This document shows, one piece after another, positions 7,403 through 16,815 of a stretch of DNA of 52,271 bases; within the stretch, counting starts at the first letter, position 1; each line of letters begins with the position of its first letter. The notes under the pieces are model-generated. The model searched no databases, had not been told where the DNA came from, and saw only the letters and a program-made list of their open reading frames with translations. The translations under genes and the position numbers were made by a program. The stretch is from Thermoproteota archaeon (GTDB lineage Archaea > Korarchaeota > Korarchaeia > Korarchaeales > Korarchaeaceae). The DNA is taken from assembly GCA_027491735.1 (NCBI GenBank), contig JAOZGP010000017.1:1-52271 (forward strand), in the 5' to 3' direction.

Positions 7403-8704
7403 ATGAATGAGGTTAAGCATAGGGCCTTTGATTTTGCCACTTGGACTCATCTCATACCTGAATCTGAGATAAGAGCCCTCTTGAGATATAAGGTGAAGTA
7501 TTACTTCGCTGGAGGTAAGCCTGGAGTTCTGCCTCTATCCATTTTGCCTAGGATACTTGTTGAGATGGGATTAGATGACTTCAAGCTAGTCATAGAAGGG
7601 GGAGAGATGAGAAAGGAAGCCATAGACCACTACAACTACTCCTCCTCTGAGGGCATACCTGAGCTGAGGAAGGTTCTAGCGGATCTCATGATCAGGAGGG
7701 ACCACCTGCCCCTCGACAGGGAGACAGGATGGAGGGATGTCATCATAACGACAGGTTCCCAGCAAGCCATATATGCGATAATGGACGTTCTTCTAGATCC
7801 AGGAGATATAATAGTTGTTCCAAGACCGGTATACCTAGGCTTTGTCAATGTAGCATGTAAGTTTGGGGCAAGGATCGTTACAGTTCCCCAGGACAAGGAG
7901 GGAATTGTTCCGGAGCATGTTGATAAGGCAATGGAGCTTGTCAAGAAGGAGTTTGGAAGATATCCTGAGTTTGTGTACGTCGTTCCTGATTCAGACAACC
8001 CCACAGGGACTACAATGCCTGAATCCAGGAGAAGAGAGCTTTACAATATCGTCTCCTCATATGGATCCCTGATCATAGAGGACGCCGCTTACAGGGAGAT
8101 ACAGTTCGGTGAAAAGAAACTAGATCCCATAAAGGCTTTGGACAAGGGTAACGAGAACGTGATATATCTCAGAACGACGAGTAAAGAGGTTGCGGTAATA
8201 AGAGTGGGCTACTCGATCATGCCGAAGGTTATAGCCGAACAGGTGATAAAGTGTAAGGGCTATCTAGATCTTTGTACCCCAGTGCTCGCCCAGAGATTTG
8301 CTTTCTACTACTACAAGAGGTATTTCGAGAAGTACATAGACGAGGTCAGGAGAGAGTATGAGAGGAGGTGCAACACCATGGCCAAGGCTATGGATGAGAC
8401 CTTCCCTGAGGGTGAGAGGACCTATCCCACTGGAGGATTCTTCATATGGTGGGATTCTGCCAAGCAGGACTTCGACTCGAAGAAGTTCCTGATGGATGTC
8501 GCTCTCAAGGAAGACGTTGCCTACGTTCCGGGTAAGGCCTTCTATCCGCTGAGAGGGTATGCCTACGATCCAGAGACCAAAAGCATAAGGGACAATGTGG
8601 TAGAGACCAGTGGAATGAGGCTGAGCTACTCTTACCTGAGTGTGGAGGAGATAGATAAAGGGATGAGAAAACTGGGGGAGATCCTGAGGAGGCATTTGGG
8701 ATGA
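7403..8704 (+). CDS. PLP-dependent aminotransferase, class I/II (LysN/2-aminoadipate-like)
   Basis: A 433-residue fold-type I aminotransferase. The PLP lysine is Lys261 in RTTSKEVAVIRVGY, DNPTG is at 198-202, the EDAAY block carrying the PLP-contacting Asp and Tyr at 226-230, and the phosphate-binding Arg at 267. Archaeal relatives act on 2-oxoglutarate with aromatic, branched or 2-aminoadipate substrates, and the exact substrate cannot be read from sequence. The stop overlaps the fumarase alpha start (ATGA), so it heads an operon with the fumarase genes. That suggests it feeds or drains the same keto-acid pool. Confidence 0.88.
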   Translation: MNEVKHRAFDFATWTHLIPESEIRALLRYKVKYYFAGGKPGVLPLSILPRILVEMGLDDFKLVIEGGEMRKEAIDHYNYSSSEGIPELRKVLADLMIRRDHLPLDRETGWRDVIITTGSQQAIYAIMDVLLDPGDIIVVPRPVYLGFVNVACKFGARIVTVPQDKEGIVPEHVDKAMELVKKEFGRYPEFVYVVPDSDNPTGTTMPESRRRELYNIVSSYGSLIIEDAAYREIQFGEKKLDPIKALDKGNENVIYLRTTSKEVAVIRVGYSIMPKVIAEQVIKCKGYLDLCTPVLAQRFAFYYYKRYFEKYIDEVRREYERRCNTMAKAMDETFPEGERTYPTGGFFIWWDSAKQDFDSKKFLMDVALKEDVAYVPGKAFYPLRGYAYDPETKSIRDNVVETSGMRLSYSYLSVEEIDKGMRKLGEILRRHLG

Positions 8705-9582
8705 ATCTTGAGGAGAGCCTGGAGAGCTGCGTAGTGAGGATGATGGAGGTCGCTGCATTTAACGTATCACCTGATGTAACGAAGGCTCTGAGAAAGGCTT
8801 TGGATAGGGAGGAAAGTGACGTCGCCAAAATCAACCTCTCAGCGATAGTGGAGAACATAGAGGCCGCTAAACAAGAGAGAAAACCCGTATGCCAGGATAC
8901 TGGAACCCCCACCTTCTTCTTGAAGATTGGAGAGGATTTCCCAGTAAAGGCTAAGATCCACGAAATCCTCAGAAGAGCTGTTCGAAGAGCAACTAAGGAG
9001 ATACCTCTCAGACCAAACGCTGTAAATCCTTGGACCCTTGAGAACAGCGGTGATAACACGGGAAGAATGGTCCCGATCGTGCACGTGGAGATCGTTGAGG
9101 GAAACTCGCTTGAACTGACCTACCTGGCGAAGGGAGGAGGTAGTGAGAACACGGTGCAGCTCTTCATGCTCTCCCCTGTCTTGGGTGTAAACGGAATAAA
9201 GAAGGCAGTTCTGGAGGCGATCTACAGGGCAGGACCAAAGCCATGTCCTCCTGTGGTAGTAGGAGTTGGTGTGGGTGGGAGCTCTGAGTTGTGTTTGAAG
9301 ATCGCTAAGAGGGCTGCTTTAAGACCAATTGATCAACCTAACCCAGATGAAAAATTGAGGAATCTGGAAAGGGAGCTTCTGGACATGATAAACTCCTCGG
9401 GATTCGGTCCGATGGGTTTGGGAGGAAGAACCTACGCCCTGGCTGTTCACGTGGACTGGGCCCACAAGCACCCGGCAAGCTTGCCCGTTGGCATATCAAC
9501 GATATGTTGGGCTCTCAGAAAGTCTGTTGCTAAGGTCCACTCGGATGGGAGTTTTGAGATTCTAGCCCCAGAGGTTGTGTAA
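8701..9582 (+). CDS. fumA: Class I fumarate hydratase, alpha subunit
   Basis: The 293-residue N-terminal half of the oxygen-sensitive [4Fe-4S] fumarase, which interconverts fumarate and malate in the citric-acid cycle. Candidate cluster ligands are Cys64 (KPVCQDTGTP), Cys182 and Cys269. The blocks NPWTLENSGDNTG and KGGGSENTVQLFMLSP are family signatures. It begins within the aminotransferase stop (ATGA) and is followed after 3 bases by the beta subunit. This two-gene form is usual in archaea and anaerobes, whereas the enterobacterial enzyme is one fused chain. The family also contains L(+)-tartrate dehydratase, but the citric-acid-cycle neighbours favour fumarase. Confidence 0.92.
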   Translation: MNLEESLESCVVRMMEVAAFNVSPDVTKALRKALDREESDVAKINLSAIVENIEAAKQERKPVCQDTGTPTFFLKIGEDFPVKAKIHEILRRAVRRATKEIPLRPNAVNPWTLENSGDNTGRMVPIVHVEIVEGNSLELTYLAKGGGSENTVQLFMLSPVLGVNGIKKAVLEAIYRAGPKPCPPVVVGVGVGGSSELCLKIAKRAALRPIDQPNPDEKLRNLERELLDMINSSGFGPMGLGGRTYALAVHVDWAHKHPASLPVGISTICWALRKSVAKVHSDGSFEILAPEVV

Positions 9583-9585
9583 GAA

Positions 9586-10182
9586 ATGGAGAGACATTTC
9601 AGAATCCCCGTGAGTGAGGAGAAGGTGCGATCCCTCAGAGTTGGGGATGTCGTCTACCTCTCCGGAGTGCTTGTGACTGGCAGGGATCAAGTCCACAGAA
9701 GAGCTTTACAGTACCTGAGGGAGGGAAAGACCCTACCGATGGATCTCAGAGATGGAGCTCTCTATCACTGCGGGCCGATAATGATAGAGAAAGGGGGAGA
9801 ATGGAGGGTTTACGGATTTGGCCCAACAACTAGCGCTAGAATGGAGCCTGTGGAGGCAGAGTTCATAGAAAGGACCGGAGTTAGGTTCATCATAGGAAAA
9901 GGAGGCATGTTCGAGAGGACGACGGAAGCTATGGGAAGACTTGGTGCCGCGTATCTAGCTCATCCAGGAGGTGTCTCCGTCCTTGCGACAAGGTCAGTCA
10001 AAAGAGTAAAAGATGTTCACTGGCTCGACCTAGGAATCCCCGAGGCCATGTGGGTTCTTGAGGTCGAGGATTTCGGCCCAACCATAGTGGCTATAGACTC
10101 CCACGGGTCCAATCTCTACATAGACGTGATGAGAAAGGCAGAGGAGCGAAAAAACTCCATACTGAGATCTCTCTCAATATAA
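9586..10182 (+). CDS. fumB: Class I fumarate hydratase, beta subunit
   Basis: A 198-residue C-terminal (swivelling) subunit of class I fumarase, which completes the active site with the alpha subunit. Recognisable blocks are GDVVYLSGVLVTGRD near residue 20, YHCGPIM at about 62, FGPTTSARMEP at about 80 and IGKGGM at about 104. The length fits the usual 180-200. It starts 3 bases after the alpha stop, and a GAGGTTGTG stretch at the alpha 3' end may act as its ribosome-binding site. The KGGM and FGPTTSARM blocks place it with the fumarase/tartrate dehydratase beta family. Confidence 0.92.
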   Translation: MERHFRIPVSEEKVRSLRVGDVVYLSGVLVTGRDQVHRRALQYLREGKTLPMDLRDGALYHCGPIMIEKGGEWRVYGFGPTTSARMEPVEAEFIERTGVRFIIGKGGMFERTTEAMGRLGAAYLAHPGGVSVLATRSVKRVKDVHWLDLGIPEAMWVLEVEDFGPTIVAIDSHGSNLYIDVMRKAEERKNSILRSLSI

Positions 10183-10304
10183 TTTTTCCTTAGATTGCTT
10201 GTTTTATGTTTAGAATCTCTTAGGTTAACCATAAACGTAAATGAAACGATTTGAAACGGTATCATCAATAAACTTAATCTATTGTTTCACTCCCAGTACA
10301 CACG

Positions 10305-10622
10305 GTGAGAGAGTTGAGCAGGATAATGAACGCCCTCCTCAGCCTGAGAAATTTCGGTATGGAGCTCCTGACCTGGGAGCTTAAAAAGGGGAGGGCAGTA
10401 TTCTGCTTCTATATTGATGTGAAGCTCTCCAAGGAGGGCAGAAGGAGATTGTCCTCTCTGATAGGTGATTGGGTAGTAACTCAGCTCCCTGGATCCAAGG
10501 TTTATGTGAAGACCAAGGAGTTCGAAAACGGCCTATACATACTGGTGAGCGTGAAACTAGCCAAGAATGGGATAAACAGACCGGAGGGATTCTCCGATCT
10601 GTTGGTGTATCAGGTTCTCTGA
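10305..10622 (+). CDS. Small hypothetical protein (105 aa)
   Basis: I do not recognise this protein. It is 105 residues, starts at GTG, is basic at the N-terminus and is predicted to mix helix and strand, with no clear membrane span and no cysteine pair (one Cys, in AVFCFY). A TTAATC-rich stretch lies about 30 bases upstream, which would suit a leaderless transcript. It stands alone between the fumarase genes and the convergent sdhB, with a 122-base gap before it. Codon usage resembles its neighbours, which supports coding. Confidence 0.5.
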   Translation: MRELSRIMNALLSLRNFGMELLTWELKKGRAVFCFYIDVKLSKEGRRRLSSLIGDWVVTQLPGSKVYVKTKEFENGLYILVSVKLAKNGINRPEGFSDLLVYQVL

Positions 10623-10665
10623 GATTTTTCGATTGTCTCCCCAAACCTGATCTCCTAGTTCTGTT

Positions 10666-11493
10666 TCAGTCCTCTTCAGGAAGCTCCACTTTCTGTTTGG
10701 TGTGAGGGATTGGAACTACCTCCACAGTTCTCTCTGTAATCTTACTCCTGAGGACATGTCTCTTTACAACGATCCTCTTGAGGAACTGTATCGCCTTGGC
10801 GGGATCCACTCCTTTGGGACATACATCACTGCAGGCAGCAGCAAAGTGACAACGCCAGCACCCATGGTCGCTGTCAACAACTTCCAATCTAACGTCGGTG
10901 CCCTGATCCCTGCTGTCAGCACACAACCTGTAGACTCTATTCAGCACGAAGGGACCTAAGTATAGTGGATCCGTTGCGACTACAGGACATGCGGCATAGC
11001 ACAGGCCGCACTCTATGCAGTTGGCGAACTCCAGGTACTCCAAGAGGTCCTTCTCCGATTGTCTGTAGAAACCCGTCGGTTCGTTGACCTCGTCGAGATC
11101 TTTCCTCATCAGGTATGGGTAGATCCTCCTCTCCTTCTCGAAGAGAGGAGCGAAGTCGGTCACCAGGTCCTTTATCACCTTGACGTTCTTGAGAGGAGCC
11201 ACCTCTATCACGTCTGAGTCAAGCTCAAGAGCCCTCGTATAACAGGCTAACCTGGGTTTTCCGTTTATTATGAGTCCACAGGAGCCACATATTGCTTGTC
11301 TACATGAGTATCTCAGGGTCAGGGTAGGATCTAGCTCCTCCTTTATCTTAAGGAGACAGTCAAGCACGCTCATCTCCTTGGTCACCTTGATCTCATACTT
11401 TTCCCAATGAGGAGCTACATCCTCCCTGGGATTGTACCTGAAGACCCTGAACGTTACCTCTCTCTCCTCGACCATCCAACTACACCTCCTCAC
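10666..11493 (-). CDS. sdhB: Succinate dehydrogenase/fumarate reductase iron-sulfur subunit
   Basis: A 275-residue electron-transfer subunit carrying three Fe-S clusters. The N-terminal [2Fe-2S] ligands are in YSCRQAICGSCGL with the later Cys in RLACYTR. The C-terminal ferredoxin-like part has CIECGLCYAACP and CWRCHFAAACSDVCPKG. It is last in the order sdhA-sdhC-sdhD-sdhB, overlapping sdhD by 4 bases. It passes electrons from the flavoprotein to quinone via the membrane anchors, or the reverse in a fumarate reductase. Sequence alone does not set the direction. Confidence 0.94.
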   Translation of the reverse strand: MRRCSWMVEEREVTFRVFRYNPREDVAPHWEKYEIKVTKEMSVLDCLLKIKEELDPTLTLRYSCRQAICGSCGLIINGKPRLACYTRALELDSDVIEVAPLKNVKVIKDLVTDFAPLFEKERRIYPYLMRKDLDEVNEPTGFYRQSEKDLLEYLEFANCIECGLCYAACPVVATDPLYLGPFVLNRVYRLCADSRDQGTDVRLEVVDSDHGCWRCHFAAACSDVCPKGVDPAKAIQFLKRIVVKRHVLRSKITERTVEVVPIPHTKQKVELPEED

Positions 11494-11831
11494 GGTGCGG
11501 GAAGTATGTGGGGTATCACCTTAGGGAAGAGATCCGACAGTGTGTTGAGTCCATATATATAGGCGGCGATTCCTATCAGGAGAAGACACCAGCTTATGGA
11601 TTTGGCAGCATACTTACCAGGTATGATCTCAATCAAGATTGATCTGAGGCCGTTGAGCAGGTGATAGAGCAAAGCCGTGAGAAATATCACCATCATAGTG
11701 GGGTACATAGGGCTATCGTGTATGAGAGGTCCTATGTGTGGAGCGTTGTTTGCCAGCAGATGGAGGCTGGCCACCACGATCAAGATCAGAGCTGATATAT
11801 ATTGAAGAAACGTTAGAGTTGACTCCCTCAA
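11490..11831 (-). CDS. sdhD: Succinate dehydrogenase membrane anchor, SdhD-like
   Basis: A 113-residue protein with three hydrophobic segments (about 10-30, 44-64 and 75-98). Histidines in SLHLLANNAPH and LLYHLLNGLRSIL are candidate heme or quinone-site ligands; the H-x-x-NGLRS pattern is the usual C-helix heme site in SDH anchors. It lies between sdhC (4-base gap) and sdhB (4-base overlap). Whether both anchors carry heme is not provable here. Named as D by position. Confidence 0.85.
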   Translation of the reverse strand: MRESTLTFLQYISALILIVVASLHLLANNAPHIGPLIHDSPMYPTMMVIFLTALLYHLLNGLRSILIEIIPGKYAAKSISWCLLLIGIAAYIYGLNTLSDLFPKVIPHILPAP

Positions 11832-11835
11832 ACGA

Positions 11836-12216
11836 TCACCCCACCAGCAGGGCGTAATAAGTCCAGCCCACCATCAAAATGAGGAACAGCGAAATCACAG
11901 CGTAAACTAGGTATCTCTGAATTCTGTATAGAACCCCTTGCCTGTACGGAAAGACTGGTCTGTAAGGTTTTCCTAGAAAGAAGCCGTTCTCGGTGAGTAT
12001 GAGCCTGAGGCCATTGGTGAAGTGGAAAATTATGAGGAAGCCAAGAACCTCATTCCCCCACAGCCCTGGGCTCCAACCAGTTATAAAGAAATGTATTATG
12101 AAGAATGTTCCTATACCTATTCCCGTTAGGCGATGAAGGAGGAAAAGTGCTTTCTCAACAACATACCTCCTGACCTTGAACCAACTCAGAACACCTTCTC
12201 TATTTTGATAACCCAT
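11836..12216 (-). CDS. sdhC: Succinate dehydrogenase cytochrome b subunit, SdhC-like
   Basis: A 126-residue membrane anchor with three hydrophobic spans. The HRLTGIGIG block near residue 34 and FHFTNGLRLIL near residue 76 are the heme-ligating signatures of SdhC. I chose ATG at 12216 because GGAGGTG lies just before it; ATG at 12231 (overlapping the sdhA stop as TAATG) and a longer start at 12258 are in frame. It lies between sdhA and sdhD. Together with SdhD it forms a heme-bearing quinone site in the membrane. Confidence 0.87.
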   Translation of the reverse strand: MGYQNREGVLSWFKVRRYVVEKALFLLHRLTGIGIGTFFIIHFFITGWSPGLWGNEVLGFLIIFHFTNGLRLILTENGFFLGKPYRPVFPYRQGVLYRIQRYLVYAVISLFLILMVGWTYYALLVG

Positions 12217-12230
12217 CAAGACACCTCCCA

Positions 12231-13967
12231 TTAGTACTTTCTCTCCTCCGGAGTCCACTTTGTTATGACCACAGGCAGATACTCAAGCCTGGGACCATCC
12301 AGGGTCTTGTATGCTAGGGTATGTTTAAGCCAGTTCTGATCATCCCTCCTAGGGTGATCTATTCTATAATGAGCCCCCCTGCTTTCTGTCCTGGCGAGGG
12401 CACTTACCACGACAACCTCCGCTACCTCAAGCATGGCATCAAGCTCCAGAACGTGGACCAAGTTTTGATTGTACTCCTTGCTCTTGTCTGCCACATGTCC
12501 TGTGTTGAACCTCTTCCTGAGCTTCTTGATCTCATTGAGAGCTTCCTTTAATCCTCCCTCATCTCTGAAAACGTATACCTTGTCGCTCATCGTCCTCTGC
12601 ATCTCCCTTCTTATGACGTACGGATCCTCCCCAGTCCTCCCTCTCAAGATTCCGTCAAATATTCTCTTCTCCTCGGCCTCAACACCGAACATGCTCACCT
12701 CGACAGTCCTCTCCTTGCCCACGTACTCACCAGCTTGACGACCAGTCAACAAACCGTAGACTAAGCAGTCTATCGTTGAGTTGCAGCCAAGCCTATTTGC
12801 TCCGTGTATGCTGACGCAGTTAACCTCGCCAGCAGCCCAGAGACCTCTTACAGGAGTTCTTCCAAACTTATCGACATGAACGCCGCCCATTGTGTAGTGG
12901 GCAACTGGTCGCACAGGAATCGGTTCCTCAACAGGGTTCACTCCAGCGAACTTCATGGCGAGCATCTTGATCTGAGTGAGTTTTTCATTTATTTTATCCT
13001 CTCCGAGGTGAGTTAAATCAAGATGAACGTAGTCCAGCCCATTAGGACCTTTAAACCCTCTTCCCTGAAGTATTTCAGTCATCTCGGCTCTGGAGACCAC
13101 ATCCCTTGGAGCCCTCTCCATCCATTTGGAAGCATATCTGCTCATGAATCTCTCTCCGTCCTTGTTCCTGAGATACCCTCCCTCTCCCCTGGCAGCCTCA
13201 GATATCAGTATTCCAGAGGGTATCAGCCCTGTCGGATGGAATTGGATGAACTCCATGTCCTTCAGTGGAATGCCCGCTCTGTACGCCATGGCCATCCCAT
13301 CGGCCGTCGCGGAGTGAGCATACGTCGTAAAGGAGTAAAGTCTCCCCACCCCTCCTGTAGCGAGAACACCGGCTTTAGCCTTGATAACGTAGAAGTCGCC
13401 GCTCTTCAGTTCTATGGCAGTCACACCCTTGAACTCTCCGCTTTCGATGAGTAAGGAGGTAACGTACCACTCATGGAGAATATCTATGTTATCATACTTT
13501 AAGGTTGTAGTATAAAGGGTTTGCATCGCGTAGAACCCAGTCTTATCGGCGGCATAGCAAGCCCTGTCATAAGTATGACCTCCAAAAGGCCTTTGAGCTA
13601 TATATCCCCGCTCATCTCTCTCCCAAGGCATGCCCCAATGCTCCATCTTTAGAATCTCCTTGGGAGCCAACCTGACGAAGAGCTCCACGGCGTCCTGATC
13701 AGCTAGATAATCGGAACCCTTTATCGTGTCGAAGGCATGCTGATCGAAACTATCTCCCTTCTCGGGATACAGAACTGCTGCTGTTCCACCGGCGTAGGCA
13801 ACTGAATGAGATCTCATGGCATGAACCTTAGTCAAAATGGTTACTCTAGCGCTCCTGTTGACGGCAGCCGCCTCGATAGCTGCCCTGAATCCAGCCAAGC
13901 CAGAACCCACGATGACCACATCGCTCTCGATAACTTCCAAGAAGCTCACCCTAGTGAGTGAACCCAT
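12231..13967 (-). CDS. sdhA: Succinate dehydrogenase/fumarate reductase flavoprotein subunit
   Basis: A 578-residue flavoprotein that oxidises succinate or reduces fumarate. The dinucleotide-binding GSGLAGFRAAIEAA is at 21-34, and His54 in RSHSVAYAGG is the likely covalent FAD site. HPTGLIP, SEAARGEGG and RPVAHYTMGG are the substrate-binding blocks. A C-terminal domain ends in RRDDQNWLKHTLAY. It is the first gene of the sdh operon, followed immediately by sdhC. Upstream, a T/A-rich stretch of about 80 bases before the start could carry the promoter. Class I fumarase and KOR in the same window support a citric-acid-cycle role. Confidence 0.95.
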   Translation of the reverse strand: MGSLTRVSFLEVIESDVVIVGSGLAGFRAAIEAAAVNRSARVTILTKVHAMRSHSVAYAGGTAAVLYPEKGDSFDQHAFDTIKGSDYLADQDAVELFVRLAPKEILKMEHWGMPWERDERGYIAQRPFGGHTYDRACYAADKTGFYAMQTLYTTTLKYDNIDILHEWYVTSLLIESGEFKGVTAIELKSGDFYVIKAKAGVLATGGVGRLYSFTTYAHSATADGMAMAYRAGIPLKDMEFIQFHPTGLIPSGILISEAARGEGGYLRNKDGERFMSRYASKWMERAPRDVVSRAEMTEILQGRGFKGPNGLDYVHLDLTHLGEDKINEKLTQIKMLAMKFAGVNPVEEPIPVRPVAHYTMGGVHVDKFGRTPVRGLWAAGEVNCVSIHGANRLGCNSTIDCLVYGLLTGRQAGEYVGKERTVEVSMFGVEAEEKRIFDGILRGRTGEDPYVIRREMQRTMSDKVYVFRDEGGLKEALNEIKKLRKRFNTGHVADKSKEYNQNLVHVLELDAMLEVAEVVVVSALARTESRGAHYRIDHPRRDDQNWLKHTLAYKTLDGPRLEYLPVVITKWTPEERKY

Positions 13968-14490
13968 TGGGATACAGACAAAAACCTTACGTCAAGGTGA
14001 GGGCATGTTAGTAAAAGAATTTAGCCTTCGAGATTTTTTCCGTTTTTTATTTTGATTTTTTAAAGGGAATCGAGGACCTATTGGAAGGATTAGCAGCTCC
14101 TTATATAGAAAAAATCACATCCAAAATACACATCCACATTCACTGAGGTGTTAAAGGAACGACGCCCCTCCACACTGAAGCGTAGGTTTCTCGTCTCTCA
14201 GGACGAGTTACATTCATTAAAACAGGAACCACACCAACTGCATAGGACTTAAAGCCCGCGATTTGATCATTTAAAGTTATTAAGTAGAATTAAGTAGAGA
14301 TCTGCTGTTCATCTCCTACGCTCTCCCAACTCATCCCCATGTTGAAATGCGAGCTTTCTCAGCAGTGTATTGCAGACAAAAATGTAACTGAGATCATCGC
14401 AGCTCTCGGCGAGGTTATGGAAGGCAATAGACGAATATAGTCCCAGAGAGAAGCTCTTCAGATGAGAATTGAGCTGAGCTCGTTGGCGGA
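13968..14490. other. Gap of about 520 bases between sdhA and hemL
   Basis: No intact gene. The sdhA-proximal 100 bases are strongly T/A-rich and probably hold the sdh promoter (minus strand). The middle contains a possible TnpB tail (14140-14265, minus). The remainder (14266-14490) has minus-strand open frames of about 60 codons that resemble no family I know. Confidence 0.5.
14140..14265 (-). pseudogene. Possible TnpB C-terminal tail with element right end
   Basis: Read on the minus strand, 40 codons are open to a TGA at 14140-14142 (FKSYAVGVVPVLM, then RPERRETYASVWRG). This resembles the variable C-terminal tail that follows the zinc ribbon in archaeal TnpB proteins. An imperfect hairpin (CCTCCACAC/GCGTAGG around TGAA, about 14167-14186) lies where the right-end hairpin of an IS200/IS605 element sits. 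No upstream zinc ribbon can be joined to it. The call is tentative. Confidence 0.3.
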
Positions 14491-15765
14491 TCACCTCAGC
14501 TTCCTGAGAACCTCCTCAAAAGTCTTAGCGGTCCTCTCGACGACTTCGTCTGTGTGAGACCCACTCGTGAACATCACCTCAAACTGACTTGGTGGTACGA
14601 AGATCCCCCTCCTGAGAAGCTCTTCATGGAACTTGACGTATTTTTCCTTGTCCGATCTGCTCGCTGATCTGAAGTCCCTGACGGGCCCTTGAGTGAAGAA
14701 GATCTGAAACATGCTGGCTATCCGGTTCACGCAATGCTCTAGCCCGCTCCTGCCAGCAGCGTCATCCAAAACCTCAGCTAACCTACTGGCTGCCCTATCA
14801 GCAGTCGAATAGACTTCACCTTTCTCCAACACCTCCATTGTGGCCAAGCCAGCCGCCATTGTTACAGGATTTGCGTTGAATGTTCCCGCGTTGAACACCT
14901 TTCCGGATGGAGTTATCCTCGACATTATCTCCTCTGGTCCCAGGACGGCTCCCACGGGGAATCCACCGCCTATTATCTTCCCCAGGGTGGTTATGTCGGC
15001 CCGAACGTTAAAGTACTCCTGAGCTCCTCCAAGAGACAGTCTGAATCCCGTTATGACCTCATCCATTATAAGAAGAACGTCTTCTCTTGAGGTGAGCTCC
15101 CTCAGGCCCTTTATGAACTCCTTCTCCGGAGGTATCAGTCCGTAGTTGCCTATAACAGGCTCCACGATGATCGCCGATATCTCATCTCTGTGCTCCTTGA
15201 GGAGAGATTCGACTGAATCCAGATCGTTGAACCGAGCGATGAGGGTCTTTCCAGCCACATCTTTGGGAATGCCCTCCGATTTTGGGACTCCGAAGTGGGA
15301 GGCAGCGCTCCCAGCTCCCACGAGCAGGTAGTCATGTGCTCCGTGATAGCACCCCTCGAACTTGATTATGTAATCCCTTCTTCTCACCGCTCTAGCCAGC
15401 CTCACAGCCAGCATCGTGGCCTCCGTGCCAGAGTTGACGAACCTTATCATGTCCGCGTGAAAGTGATCTAGTACCTTCCTGGCCAACAACACCTCAAGCT
15501 CTGTTGGTGCTCCGAAGAGCCATCCTCTCTCCACCTGATCTTTGACTCTTTTCAAGACCTCTGGATGTCTATGACCCAATATGAGCGGTCCGTAGCCGAG
15601 GACATAGTCCACTAGAACCTGCCCATCCTCTGTATAGAGGTAAGGCCCCTCTCCCCTTAGAACGTAGAATGGAAATGGCTTCACGGCGGCCCTGATGGGG
15701 CTGTTCACGCCTCCCGGAAAGATCTTAAGAGCCTCGCTGAACAGCTCTTTGGACCTCCTCATCAC
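14491..15765 (-). CDS. hemL: Glutamate-1-semialdehyde 2,1-aminomutase
   Basis: A 424-residue PLP enzyme that converts glutamate-1-semialdehyde to 5-aminolevulinate, the second step of the C5 tetrapyrrole route. The PLP lysine is Lys263 (TLGKIIGGGFPVGA), DEVITGFR is at 235-242 and NSGTEATMLA, the PLP phosphate region, at 111-120. The length matches the family. It is last in the operon hemA-hemB-hemL, 15 bases after hemB. The two initial Met codons are adjacent, so the start is 15765 or 15762. Confidence 0.95.
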   Translation of the reverse strand: MMRRSKELFSEALKIFPGGVNSPIRAAVKPFPFYVLRGEGPYLYTEDGQVLVDYVLGYGPLILGHRHPEVLKRVKDQVERGWLFGAPTELEVLLARKVLDHFHADMIRFVNSGTEATMLAVRLARAVRRRDYIIKFEGCYHGAHDYLLVGAGSAASHFGVPKSEGIPKDVAGKTLIARFNDLDSVESLLKEHRDEISAIIVEPVIGNYGLIPPEKEFIKGLRELTSREDVLLIMDEVITGFRLSLGGAQEYFNVRADITTLGKIIGGGFPVGAVLGPEEIMSRITPSGKVFNAGTFNANPVTMAAGLATMEVLEKGEVYSTADRAASRLAEVLDDAAGRSGLEHCVNRIASMFQIFFTQGPVRDFRSASRSDKEKYVKFHEELLRRGIFVPPSQFEVMFTSGSHTDEVVERTAKTFEEVLRKLR

Positions 15766-15780
15766 ACCCCAGCACCTCCT

Positions 15781-16815
15781 TCAGAAGGGGTTGTATCCCT
15801 CTTGGATTAGCTCAGCCGCCTCCAATGCGTGGTACGTTATTATTATGTTGGCCCCAGCCCTCCTTATGGATGTGAGGATCTCAAATATGACCTTACTCTC
15901 ATCGATCCATCCCATGGTAGCCGCCGCCTTCACCATGGAGTACTCACCACTGACGTTATAGGCTGCAAGCGGATAGTGGGGAAACTCGCTCTTGATGAGT
16001 CTTATAACATCCAGATAGGCCAGGGCTGGTTTCACCATCAGGATATCGGCTCCCTCACCCACATCAAGAGCGGCCTCCTTTATGGACTCAAAGGAGTTGC
16101 GAGGATCCATTTGATGAGATCTCCTGTCACCAAATTGCGGAGCCGAACTTGCGGCTTCCCTGAAGGGACCATAGAAGGAGGAAGCATATTTCACCGAGTA
16201 GCTCATTATGACCACATCCTCGTAGCCTTCCCTGTCGAGGGCCTCTCTTATGGCCGCGACCATTCCGTCCATCATTCCCGAGGGAGCTACTATATCTGCT
16301 CCGGATTCAGCGTGACTCAGAGCAACTTTTCCTAGGATCTCTAGGGTTAAGTCGTTATCTATCTTCCAACACTCCCCTTTGCACCTCCCGTCCCTGATGA
16401 CGAGTCCACAGTGTCCATGCGAGGTGTATTGACAGAGACAGACGTCCGTGGCCACAACGAGGTCAGACCCAAAGGAGCTCTTCAGCAGCTTGACAGCCTT
16501 CTGAACCACCCCTCTGCGATCGTATGCTGAGCTACCCCTCTCATCCTTGGACCTGGGTATACCGAACAGGAGAACTGACCTTATCCCGAGATCAGTTGCC
16601 TTCTGAGCGATTTTGACGAGGGAATCGAGTGGGTATCTGTAATATCCGGGCATTGAGGGGATTTCTTTGGGCTCAGTTAATCCCTCCTCAACGAACATCG
16701 GCATCATCAAGCTCTCTGGAGCTAACCTGGTCTCAGCAACAATGTCACGAAGAGTTGAAAGCGCCCTCAATCTTCTAAGTCTGATCCTGGGAAAACTCAC
16801 CTTCTCGATCACCAC
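15781..16815 (-). CDS. hemB: Porphobilinogen synthase (5-aminolevulinate dehydratase)
   Basis: A 344-residue enzyme that condenses two 5-aminolevulinate molecules to porphobilinogen. The Schiff-base lysines are Lys209 ([15 protein letters not shown]) and Lys262 ([10 protein letters not shown]). The zinc site has Cys126, Cys128 and Cys136 ([13 protein letters not shown]), so this is the zinc-type enzyme. The GTG start at 16815 overlaps the end of hemA by 41 bases; a shorter start would trim only the N-terminal arm. It is the middle gene of hemA-hemB-hemL. The next steps (hemC, hemD) are not in the window. Confidence 0.94.
   Translation of the reverse strand: MVIEKVSFPRIRLRRLRALSTLRDIVAETRLAPESLMMPMFVEEGLTEPKEIPSMPGYYRYPLDSLVKIAQKATDLGIRSVLLFGIPRSKDERGSSAYDRRGVVQKAVKLLKSSFGSDLVVATDVCLCQYTSHGHCGLVIRDGRCKGECWKIDNDLTLEILGKVALSHAESGADIVAPSGMMDGMVAAIREALDREGYEDVVIMSYSVKYASSFYGPFREAASSAPQFGDRRSHQMDPRNSFESIKEAALDVGEGADILMVKPALAYLDVIRLIKSEFPHYPLAAYNVSGEYSMVKAAATMGWIDESKVIFEILTSIRRAGANIIITYHALEAAELIQEGYNPF

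Noticed and set aside
12231..12258. Longer N-terminus for the SdhC-like protein beginning inside sdhA
   Set aside because: The GGAGGTG just ahead of ATG 12216 and the sdhA stop support the shorter form.
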